This document shows, one piece after another, positions 24,927-32,156 of a DNA stretch of 64,000 nt. The position numbers and the translations under genes were made by a program. Below the pieces are notes generated by a model. That model saw only the letters and a program-made list of their open reading frames with translations, was not told the DNA's origin and searched no databases. Position 1 is the stretch's first letter; each line of letters begins with the position of its first letter. The stretch lies in the NCBI GenBank assembly GCA_016234535.1, contig JACRBH010000196.1:1-64000 (forward strand), read 5' to 3'. Source of the DNA: Chloroflexota bacterium (lineage in GTDB: Bacteria > Chloroflexota > Anaerolineae > Anaerolineales > Villigracilaceae).

Positions 24927-25845
24927 TATTTTCAACTTGCAAGTTGCTTCGGATTGGCATATTGATTTTGGTCTTTGGCTGAGGCAGACGCCTACACAGA
25001 AGCGCAGAGAGCGCAGTCAGCTTTCGGTGAGCGCTTACACATCAGACATTGAGCAAATGAGCCGCTGGTTTGCAGGTCGGTATGAGATCGAGTTTGCGCC
25101 CGATCATTTGAACAGCGCGAATTTGCAGGAATATTTTGGCGGGATGGAGTGCGCGCCTGCAACGTATAACCGCAGGCTGGCATCTGCACGAATGCTGATC
25201 AAGTGGCTGCGGTCGGTGAATGTTTTGGATTATGACCCGAGTGAGTGGATCCCGCTGCAGGATGCCACGCGGGAAAGTCCACGGGATGTCAACGAGGATG
25301 ATCGTGTGATGTTGGAATTGGCGGCTGAAGAGGGAGAAGGATCGTTGATCGGTTTACGCGATAGTTTGATCTTCTTTTTGATGTCCAATGCGGGGATGCG
25401 AATCAGCGAGGTAGTGAAGCTGCTATTGAGCGACTTGCATTTGGATGATGGATATATCCATGTGTTGGGGAAGGGCATGAAACATCGCAAGATCAAGATC
25501 GGCGGTCGGTTAGTGGTGAAGATCAATGCCTGGTTGAGTCGGATGCCTAAAAGCATCGAAGGCACATTGATCACTGATGAATATGGATTGTCCATTGGGC
25601 GGGGGCAGGCATGGCGGCGTTTTTGTTTGATCGCTGAAACAGCGGGCGTGAAGGTCACTCCGCACGAAATGAGGCACACGTTTGTGCTGCGCTATATGGA
25701 TGCGGTGATGGGTGGAGATCCCAGCAAGCTGCCAGCGGCAATTGATGCAGTGTGTCAACAAATGGGTGATCGGCCTGAGGTCATATTGGCATATTACACG
25801 CGGGCACGTGAGAGCGATATGCGCGCTGCGGCGGAGGTGATGTGA
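24910..25845 (+). CDS. Tyrosine recombinase (XerC/phage integrase fold)
   Basis: A 311-residue protein. The N-terminal SAM-like core-binding domain spans about 15-110. The catalytic domain has Arg in AGMRISEV, Lys in GKGMKHRK, His and Arg in HEMRHTF, and the nucleophile Tyr in ILAYYTRA. The usual LGH of box II reads MGD, so the second histidine is replaced. It lies inside the early operon, 4 kb from the nearest att site, so it may resolve phage multimers or act elsewhere rather than integrate. It overlaps the preceding gene by 17 bp. Confidence 0.85.
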   Translation: MCPQIDIFNLQVASDWHIDFGLWLRQTPTQKRRERSQLSVSAYTSDIEQMSRWFAGRYEIEFAPDHLNSANLQEYFGGMECAPATYNRRLASARMLIKWLRSVNVLDYDPSEWIPLQDATRESPRDVNEDDRVMLELAAEEGEGSLIGLRDSLIFFLMSNAGMRISEVVKLLLSDLHLDDGYIHVLGKGMKHRKIKIGGRLVVKINAWLSRMPKSIEGTLITDEYGLSIGRGQAWRRFCLIAETAGVKVTPHEMRHTFVLRYMDAVMGGDPSKLPAAIDAVCQQMGDRPEVILAYYTRARESDMRAAAEVM

Positions 25846-26762
25846 TGAAAGAGAAATTTATTGATCACAAGTTCAACAATGAAAGCATGAAGTTAATTGG
25901 CACAGTGAGCACTATTCTTCGTGAATATTCGGCACAAGGCTATCGCTTGAGTTTGCGCCAGTTGTATTACCAGTTGGTAGCACGTGCAGTTGTGGAGAAT
26001 TCGGTCAAGTCCTATAAACGGATCGGAAATCTGATCAGCGATGCGCGACTGGCTGGCCTGGTGGATTGGGGAATGATCGAGGATCGAGGAAGAGAGACCA
26101 ATTTCCTGAACCATTGGGATACCCCTGCTGAGATCGTACGTGATGCTTCGAGATGGTTCAGAATTTACAAGTGGGAAGGTCAACGCAATTATTGTGAAGT
26201 AATGGTTGAGAAGGATGCGCTCTCAGGCATTTTGCTTCCTGTATGCCAGGAACTGGATATTCGCTTTACAGCAAATAAAGGCTACAGCTCATCATCGGCA
26301 ATGTATGAGACGGGCAAACGGCTACATCGGATTGCGAGTCTGGAGGATATTGAAGAGATCCACATTTTCTATTTTGGAGATCACGATCCAAGCGGCATTG
26401 ATATGACACGCGATATTTCTGATCGCCTATCACTGTTCACTTATGGATTGGTTGATCGTGTGAATGTTCATAGGTTGGCATTAAATTGGAATCAGGTTGA
26501 GGAATGGAAACCACCTGAAAACCCAGCGAAGGAAACAGACAGTCGTTATCAAGCCTATGCAGATGAGTTTGGCGAATCATCCTGGGAATTGGACGCAGTC
26601 GAGCCGCGCACGCTGGCGGACCTGGTCCGCGATAGTGTGGGCGAATTGATAGATCAAGATCAATGGGATGAGATTGTTGAACGTGAGCGTTTGATGCGCG
26701 CTGACCTGGTCAAGTTTGCTGATGAATATGGCAAGCCAAAGAAACGAGGGAAGAAGAAATGA
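25845..26762 (+). CDS. Stand-alone Topo VI subunit A / Spo11-like protein
   Basis: A 305-residue protein. The motif SLRQLYYQLV (about 37-46) matches the catalytic-tyrosine region of type IIB topoisomerase A subunits (RxxYY in a winged-helix CAP domain). A Toprim-like domain follows: MVEKDALSGIL supplies the Glu and FYFGDHDPSGIDM the DxD pair. No GHKL-ATPase B subunit is encoded in the prophage. Similar A-only proteins have been reported from mobile elements (Topo mini-A). It may cut or relax DNA during replication or recombination. The start overlaps the recombinase stop in TGATG with GGAGG upstream. Confidence 0.78.
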   Translation: MKEKFIDHKFNNESMKLIGTVSTILREYSAQGYRLSLRQLYYQLVARAVVENSVKSYKRIGNLISDARLAGLVDWGMIEDRGRETNFLNHWDTPAEIVRDASRWFRIYKWEGQRNYCEVMVEKDALSGILLPVCQELDIRFTANKGYSSSSAMYETGKRLHRIASLEDIEEIHIFYFGDHDPSGIDMTRDISDRLSLFTYGLVDRVNVHRLALNWNQVEEWKPPENPAKETDSRYQAYADEFGESSWELDAVEPRTLADLVRDSVGELIDQDQWDEIVERERLMRADLVKFADEYGKPKKRGKKK

Positions 26763-26887
26763 ACCTTCAAGATCGTTTTGCTGAGTGGTTATTGGCGGCA
26801 TTTGACCGCTTTATGGATGCAGTCACATTTGGCGCGTGGACGCGGGTCCGCGGGGATGTGGTGCGTAATGTCAAAGTCAAGGAGTAA
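26759..26887 (+). CDS. Small phage protein (42 residues)
   Basis: It begins in ATGA overlap with the Topo VI-A-like gene and ends 4 bp before the next gene, whose AAGGAG it contains at its 3' end. It is amphipathic (DRFAEWLLAAFDRFMDAVTFG) with a basic C-terminus. The packing supports translation; function unknown. Confidence 0.5.
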   Translation: MNLQDRFAEWLLAAFDRFMDAVTFGAWTRVRGDVVRNVKVKE

Positions 26888-26891
26888 TGAG

Positions 26892-27611
26892 ATGAGCATA
26901 GGATCAATCCCAGAAAGCATTGAATTAATTATCAATGCGGAAGTTGAACGAATTAATAAAGAGCAATCCGAGAAGGAAGAAAGAGAGAAAGTTGATTATC
27001 AACAGCGGCTCGAGCGCGGCCGCGCTTACATCAAGGCTTATGTTGATCGGGAATTGGAATTCGTTCCAGAATATTTGAGAGAGTTTTATCACCATTTGAA
27101 TCAAAGCAATCGAGATGCCGATGAGCTTGCTCATTTATATGGAAGAGAAAATGAAAGCCAAGATGTCAACCTCGATCTAGTTTTCTATATCCCTGGCTTG
27201 GCTCCGATTGTGTATGACGTATACAACGAATCATTGGGATGCTTCACCGCGCACAGGAACAACGAGACCGATTGCGCAGTTTGGGGAGATTGGAGAAATG
27301 CATATAGACTGCGTGATTGTGTTGAAACTGTGCTCGTGATTGCGAAAGAGGAATTCGATAAATACCAAACGATTCAGTCTGAATATGATCTGCGAGTAGA
27401 AAAAAGGCGAGAACGAGAATTGGAGGAACAGCGTCGCGATTATGAACGCTCTGTGATGGATGATGCTATAGAAGAAGTTGAAGAAATGGAAAATGAAGTT
27501 TTGTTCGAAGCTATCAAAGATGATCAAGTTGCAATATTTATGCTGAAGGCATTTGTTGGCATCCAGCAAGAACGAAAACATTTTGAGCAGCGCATCGATG
27601 GGGCTGAATAG
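26892..27611 (+). CDS. Charged coiled-coil phage protein
   Basis: A 239-residue protein, very rich in Glu, Arg and Lys, with predicted coiled coils at about 12-50 and 150-205 around a short folded middle (DVNLDLVFYIPGLAPIVYDVYN). AAGGAG lies 7 bp before ATG 26892; an in-frame ATG 114 bp upstream was rejected because it overlaps the preceding small gene. No family recognised. Confidence 0.6.
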   Translation: MSIGSIPESIELIINAEVERINKEQSEKEEREKVDYQQRLERGRAYIKAYVDRELEFVPEYLREFYHHLNQSNRDADELAHLYGRENESQDVNLDLVFYIPGLAPIVYDVYNESLGCFTAHRNNETDCAVWGDWRNAYRLRDCVETVLVIAKEEFDKYQTIQSEYDLRVEKRRERELEEQRRDYERSVMDDAIEEVEEMENEVLFEAIKDDQVAIFMLKAFVGIQQERKHFEQRIDGAE

Positions 27612-27621
27612 GCAGATATGA

Positions 27622-27939
27622 ATGGCGCGCAAAGTTCGAGAGTTTTCAGTGACATTGAAGGTGGAGTATGTACCCATCCCTGCGGATCGGGTCGGGGCTT
27701 GGCGCGCCAGTCTACTACTGCTATTGGATTTATTGCGCGAAGAAAGAGAAATTTATAAGGCGGAGGTTGCTAATGAGCATAAGAGATCTGATTGTGATCG
27801 TAATGGCGACAGAGTTCGGACTGCATTATTTCCCGTGGCGGATGGCGCTAGGCAGAGAACTTCCGCGCCTGGCCGCTTATACGCTTGGTTTATTGGGCAT
27901 GATGGTTCCGCTCAGCATGTGGCTTATGGATCACGATGA
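27622..27939 (+). CDS. Small phage protein, C-terminal half overlaps next gene
   Basis: A 105-residue frame. The first 45 residues (VREFSVTLKVEYVPIPADRV then RASLLLLLDLLREEREI) look like a real protein. From residue 51 the frame overlaps the next gene by 167 bp and becomes low-complexity and basic. Either the genes truly overlap or a sequence change has removed an earlier stop. Confidence 0.45.
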   Translation: MARKVREFSVTLKVEYVPIPADRVGAWRASLLLLLDLLREEREIYKAEVANEHKRSDCDRNGDRVRTALFPVADGARQRTSAPGRLYAWFIGHDGSAQHVAYGSR

Positions 27940-28114
27940 GATTGAGATCTTGCAAACGTTATGGACAGTGATATTCACAGCGGGGCTGACAGTGTTTGCG
28001 CTATATGGTCTTGATCGTTATCTCGAACTGGCACGGCGTGACGTTGAGGCAGGTCAACGTGAGGAGCTATTAGCCAAGCAACTAAAGGATCAGGGCAATG
28101 AGCAGGGCAGATAA
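27773..28114 (+). CDS. Phage membrane protein, three spans
   Basis: A 113-residue protein with hydrophobic segments at about 3-18, 30-48 and 55-78 and a charged C-terminal helix. GGAGG lies 7 bp before ATG 27773. It overlaps the next gene by 17 bp. Unknown function. Confidence 0.6.
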   Translation: MSIRDLIVIVMATEFGLHYFPWRMALGRELPRLAAYTLGLLGMMVPLSMWLMDHDEIEILQTLWTVIFTAGLTVFALYGLDRYLELARRDVEAGQREELLAKQLKDQGNEQGR

Positions 28115-28337
28115 GCGCGATACTGAGCTCCGCGCCATGATAGAGACGATTGGTTGTGAGCTGGCTATTATCCGCAGGGCTATGCCAATCACACGATTGC
28201 GGATCGAACAGGCAAGGGATCGCACAGGTTTGACTAGCTTGCTGTGTCCCGCATTGGATGAGATCGATGATGTAAGCAGGTCCGCTAGTGTGATAGGTGA
28301 CCAGGTCACAGCGGCATTGGCAAAGTTGAAGGAGTGA
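28098..28337 (+). CDS. Small helical phage protein
   Basis: A 79-residue soluble protein with alternating charged and hydrophobic residues (ELRAMIETIGCELAIIRRAM) that fit an antiparallel helical hairpin. It is coupled to the membrane protein upstream. No family recognised. Confidence 0.5.
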   Translation: MSRADKRDTELRAMIETIGCELAIIRRAMPITRLRIEQARDRTGLTSLLCPALDEIDDVSRSASVIGDQVTAALAKLKE

Positions 28338-28340
28338 TTG

Positions 28341-28457
28341 ATGCGCGCGGTTAGTTTTTTAGGCAGTAGTAGAAAGAATCGTGAACTTCGCTTTTTGCCC
28401 TGTGATGAGACGTTGTGTAGAAAACGATTTGTGACGGTCAAAAAGGATGCGACATAA
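28341..28457 (+). CDS. Basic 38-residue phage peptide
   Basis: GGAG lies 9 bp before ATG 28341, which comes three bases after the preceding stop. The peptide has 11 Lys/Arg and two Cys. Its stop lies in the left arm of an inverted repeat. Confidence 0.4.
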   Translation: MRAVSFLGSSRKNRELRFLPCDETLCRKRFVTVKKDAT

Positions 28458-28473
28458 CATGGGGTTATGTCGC
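28448..28473. repeat. Inverted repeat between the small early genes and the primase
   Basis: TGCGACATAAC (28448-28458) and GTTATGTCGCA (28463-28473) form an 11-bp perfect stem with a 4-base loop. There is no T run, so it is not a standard terminator. It could be a protein-binding site or an mRNA-stabilising hairpin. The remaining 150 bp up to the primase start hold nothing else I can name. Confidence 0.55.
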
Positions 28474-28624
28474 ACGGACGTGATAAAGACGAGGTGGGGG
28501 TGGCTTTCAAACCAAATCAATTAGGGGTGGCTTGGCAAGCCGCGCGAAAATTCTGAGCAGGCCGGGATAAATGGCCTGGCATTGCATAGACGGATTTGAA
28601 AATCTTGAGGTTCTGGACGGGAAC

Positions 28625-31600
28625 ATGACGATCATTGATGACATAAAAGCGCAGGTGGATTTATCTGAACTCGTGGCTGAGACGAGTTCTGTTAAGTTGA
28701 AGAAAAGTGGGAAGGGTTGGATCGGCTTTTGCCCGTTTCACAGCGATAAGCGCAAGCCGAGTTTAGTTGTCTATCCCCCAAACGCAAAGGGAGGATGGCA
28801 TTGGAAATGTTTTTACTGCAATGAAGGCGGGAGCCAGATTGATTGGGTAAAGAAAAAGAATTTAGGATGGGATAACACGGAGGCAGTCAAGTACCTTGCG
28901 AAACGGGCAGGGATTGAGTTGCATGGAAACGATTCGAGCATTCTGCCTGAACGGACTGCGGCACAAAAGAAGCGGAGCGCGCTGCGGGTGGCGATGGATG
29001 TGTTCAAGCGGTGGTTGTTGGGGACATACGAGAAAGGCGAGCTGAAGCGCGCTGGGGATGCTGCTGCTTTCGAGTATGCCATTGACCGCGGCTGGACAAT
29101 GGGAACGATCCAGAATGGGGGGCTGCTGGGCTTCAGCGGGCGGGCTACTGCTGCGGAATATAAAGAAATGCGCGGCGAATTCCAGATGAACGGGATTGAT
29201 TTGCTTTCGCCTGAGGCGGTGATGATATTGGGCTTCAAGGGCGATGTGGCGGCGTGGGCGAAATCGCGTGGGCTTGATTCATCTGCATTCGGCGATAACT
29301 ATATCAGCGGGTTTATGGATAACCCTGGGCTGGTGTACGCACATAAATTTGATGGGAAGATCGAATACTTTTCGAGCAGGATCCTGCCAGGGTTTGATGA
29401 GAAGCGCAAGAGTCATAATCCGAATGCGGGATTGATCGGGGATCGGCGTGCATTCAGGAACTCCCTCTATCGCCATCATCATTTAGAGGGACAAGAAAAA
29501 GGCGCACTGCTTTACATTGTAGAGGGACAAGGTGACGCGAAGACGTGCGAGCAATTTGGTTTGCCTTCAGTCGGATTGTGCGGTTCGTCATGGCAATATT
29601 TGATTGAGAGTGGCGAGATCAATGATTGGGTGGAGGATTATGAGGAGCTGATCTACGTGACGGATGCAGATGCGGCGGGAGAGAAGGTGGTAACGGGGAA
29701 AAATAATGACTATGCCATGGCAAACGCACTCGGGGCGATGTTGTGGGTAGGTAGGACTGAGAACAAGACCTGGACGCGACCAGATGGGACTGAGAAAACC
29801 ATCAAGGATGTGAATGACATCGCACAATATTTGATGGATACGAAGGCAGATGAAAAAGAGAGCAATAGAATTGTCAACGCAATCTCGATGAAGGCGGAGC
29901 GGATTGTGGTGCTGGCGGCGCGATATGCGGGATCACTGCAAGGGAATGCACGAACGCAAATGGTCGGGAAGATCATACGTCCGATGGTTCTTTCGATACC
30001 AGAAGAAAAACGCGCAGATTTGACACGAGATTTAGCATACGCTCTATATCCGAATGTTTCAAAGGCAGTTGCTACTGCTGATTTCAATAAGTGGCTGCGG
30101 GCGCAGAAAAAGAGCGCGGCAAGTGCTGTTGAAGAAGAGATAAAACTACCAGAGGTTGAAACTTACGGCGGATGGTTTCCAGATAACGAGACGAAGAATA
30201 GCGGTCATCTGGTTGAGTTGTATTATGACAGGAAGACTAACAAGATTCGCCTGGCGTGGGCACACATCAATGATTTGAAGAATAACGTGCGCGAGATTGG
30301 TTGGGGGAAGGGGCTGACATTGGAAAATAAGATTTTGGTTCCGCCTGAGTATGACCAATTGATTCAGGAAAATATTGAATTGAATTCACCGGCGATAAAA
30401 ATGCCAACAGGCGTTGGAGAGAAATTTTCAACGGGAGAACTGATCAAGAAAAATTCAGATTTTTATAACCGTTATTTTTACACGGAGGATAAGAGCAAGT
30501 TCAAATTTTGCGGATCGTGGTCATTGAATACATGGGTGCATGATTGCTTTGATACGATGAACTTCCTGCGGGCACGAGGCGCGGCGGGAAGCGGAAAGTC
30601 GGATTTGATGTATCTGGTTGGTTTGACATCATATCGTTTTGCAGTGACGGCGGCGGTCACTTCGGGGGCTTCACATGTGGGACTGGCAAAGATTTATAAC
30701 GCTACAACTTTGATGGACGAGTATGACAGCATGATGAAGCGGGACGATGGAACCATCGAGGGGTTTTTGAAGGCGCGACCGATGCGAAGGATTGCGCACG
30801 CATTCAAAATGATGGAGGTCATGACGGCGAATGGCAAAACATTCGTTCCGAGCAATACGCCGATCTATGGGGCTACGATGCTTACGGGCTATAAGCCTTT
30901 TCAGGACAAGGGAATTGAAAGCCGATGCATGACGTTTGACCTGGCGCGGACGGATATGCTGACGCTGGATAAATATGATTTTGAGCCTGGGTATTATCCA
31001 CCTGAATTGGAGGATGAGGCTGAGGAAATTCGGAACGCGTGCCTGCGGTGGAGATTGGAAACATGGATGCCGAGGATCGAGTTGACCTTGGAACAACGCA
31101 AGAAACATAAGCTGAATGATGTGCTTGTTTCGGCACGTGAAAATCAATTACTACGTCCAATGAAGGTTATGGCGGTAGTGCAGAACGATATGGAATTGTT
31201 GGAAGACCTGTTCAAGATTGGGCGGGCAAACTATGAGGATGAATTGCTCCAGTTATCGGGGTCTTTTGAGGCGATGGTCATGCGAGCTGCGCTGGCCGCT
31301 GATATTGCGAAGGATGTGGCGTTAGGAATCAAGCCACAGGCAAGCGCCAAGTATGCGGAGCGCGTGAAGGGTTATGCGGAACTAGTTAAGATCGGGAAGC
31401 TAGGAAAGTATGGGACGGTGCGTTATATCCTATATAAAAATTTGGCGAAAATCCTGAATGAAATCTTCGATATTGAAAGCATTGACGAGCCAGAAGAGGA
31501 CAAAAAACGCAGGAAGAAGGCACAAAGTAAAACGGCTGGAGATATTTGCCGTGATGCTTTCCGAATGCCAGTAGAGCGAACTGGGGAGGGGTTTGTGGTG

Positions 31601-31813
31601 GTTTTGAGCCGCGAACGCTTGGATATTGCGCGGATGCGGCTGGGTTTGGATCGGGAGAGAGAGTATGACCCGAATTATGTGGAGGAAACAGAGAACCCTG
31701 AGCCTACTAAAAGGCCTGAGCTAGTGCAGACGAGTTTCGATGATTCAAAGTATGACCCGATGACTTCGAAGACGGCGCGGTGGTTGGATGAGTATAAAGA
31801 GGATATGGAGTGA
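28625..31813 (+). CDS. DnaG-type primase fused to a C-terminal ATPase domain
   Basis: A 1062-residue replication protein. The N-terminal CHC2 zinc finger (GFCPFH ... WKCFYC, about 35-85) is followed by a primase core with Toprim motifs YIVEGQGDAK and YVTDADAAG. After a linker comes a P-loop ATPase domain with Walker A GAAGSGKS and a Walker B-like TTLMDEYDSM, which probably unwinds DNA. ATG 28625 (IIDDIKAQVDLSELVAE) is chosen over 28571 because DnaG proteins open with this helix. It probably primes and unwinds prophage DNA. Confidence 0.82.
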   Translation: MTIIDDIKAQVDLSELVAETSSVKLKKSGKGWIGFCPFHSDKRKPSLVVYPPNAKGGWHWKCFYCNEGGSQIDWVKKKNLGWDNTEAVKYLAKRAGIELHGNDSSILPERTAAQKKRSALRVAMDVFKRWLLGTYEKGELKRAGDAAAFEYAIDRGWTMGTIQNGGLLGFSGRATAAEYKEMRGEFQMNGIDLLSPEAVMILGFKGDVAAWAKSRGLDSSAFGDNYISGFMDNPGLVYAHKFDGKIEYFSSRILPGFDEKRKSHNPNAGLIGDRRAFRNSLYRHHHLEGQEKGALLYIVEGQGDAKTCEQFGLPSVGLCGSSWQYLIESGEINDWVEDYEELIYVTDADAAGEKVVTGKNNDYAMANALGAMLWVGRTENKTWTRPDGTEKTIKDVNDIAQYLMDTKADEKESNRIVNAISMKAERIVVLAARYAGSLQGNARTQMVGKIIRPMVLSIPEEKRADLTRDLAYALYPNVSKAVATADFNKWLRAQKKSAASAVEEEIKLPEVETYGGWFPDNETKNSGHLVELYYDRKTNKIRLAWAHINDLKNNVREIGWGKGLTLENKILVPPEYDQLIQENIELNSPAIKMPTGVGEKFSTGELIKKNSDFYNRYFYTEDKSKFKFCGSWSLNTWVHDCFDTMNFLRARGAAGSGKSDLMYLVGLTSYRFAVTAAVTSGASHVGLAKIYNATTLMDEYDSMMKRDDGTIEGFLKARPMRRIAHAFKMMEVMTANGKTFVPSNTPIYGATMLTGYKPFQDKGIESRCMTFDLARTDMLTLDKYDFEPGYYPPELEDEAEEIRNACLRWRLETWMPRIELTLEQRKKHKLNDVLVSARENQLLRPMKVMAVVQNDMELLEDLFKIGRANYEDELLQLSGSFEAMVMRAALAADIAKDVALGIKPQASAKYAERVKGYAELVKIGKLGKYGTVRYILYKNLAKILNEIFDIESIDEPEEDKKRRKKAQSKTAGDICRDAFRMPVERTGEGFVVVLSRERLDIARMRLGLDREREYDPNYVEETENPEPTKRPELVQTSFDDSKYDPMTSKTARWLDEYKEDME

Positions 31814-31814
31814 A

Positions 31815-32134
31815 TTAATGAACATTTATGAATATCATGAAGCACTTTTGGAGCATAGGAAGATTGAAAAAAAATACGCGTTATTTTTTTTCTTTAGGAT
31901 GGCGTTTGGAGTGATTTTAGGTTCATTAATATTCATTTGCTTCATAAATCTCGCTATGCGAAGCAAAACACGAGAGTTTGTCAGACAAATAGCTCAACTG
32001 AGAGTCCATTTAATGAACCTTATGAATACTTATGAAGTAAGGGTATATAAGCGATTTTTTGAAAAGGTGTGTTTTATGACAAGCGATTTAATGAACTTGA
32101 AAAGATGCACTACTTCATGCAAGTTCATTAAATT
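31815..32134. repeat. Iteron-like repeats TTAATGAAC...ATGAA
   Basis: Four copies of TTAATGAAC occur, three direct (31815, about 32010 and about 32088) and one inverted (near 32120-32134). Each is followed by ATGAA or a variant. The last two form a hairpin with arms ATTTAATGAACTTG and CAAGTTCATTAAAT. The area is clearly AT-richer than its surroundings and sits between the primase and an FtsK-like gene, a plausible replication origin. Confidence 0.45.
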
Positions 32135-32156
32135 GATGGAGTATGGATATGAATAA
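31818..32156 (+). CDS. Small membrane protein frame across the iteron region
   Basis: A 112-residue frame. A charged N-terminus is followed by one hydrophobic segment (about 24-48, FFFFRMAFGVILGSLIFICF) and a helical tail containing NLMNTYEV and LMNLK from the repeats. The start is one of the repeat ATGs with a poor ribosome-binding site. It may be a gene or a frame imposed by the repeats. Confidence 0.4.
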   Translation: MNIYEYHEALLEHRKIEKKYALFFFFRMAFGVILGSLIFICFINLAMRSKTREFVRQIAQLRVHLMNLMNTYEVRVYKRFFEKVCFMTSDLMNLKRCTTSCKFIKLMEYGYE

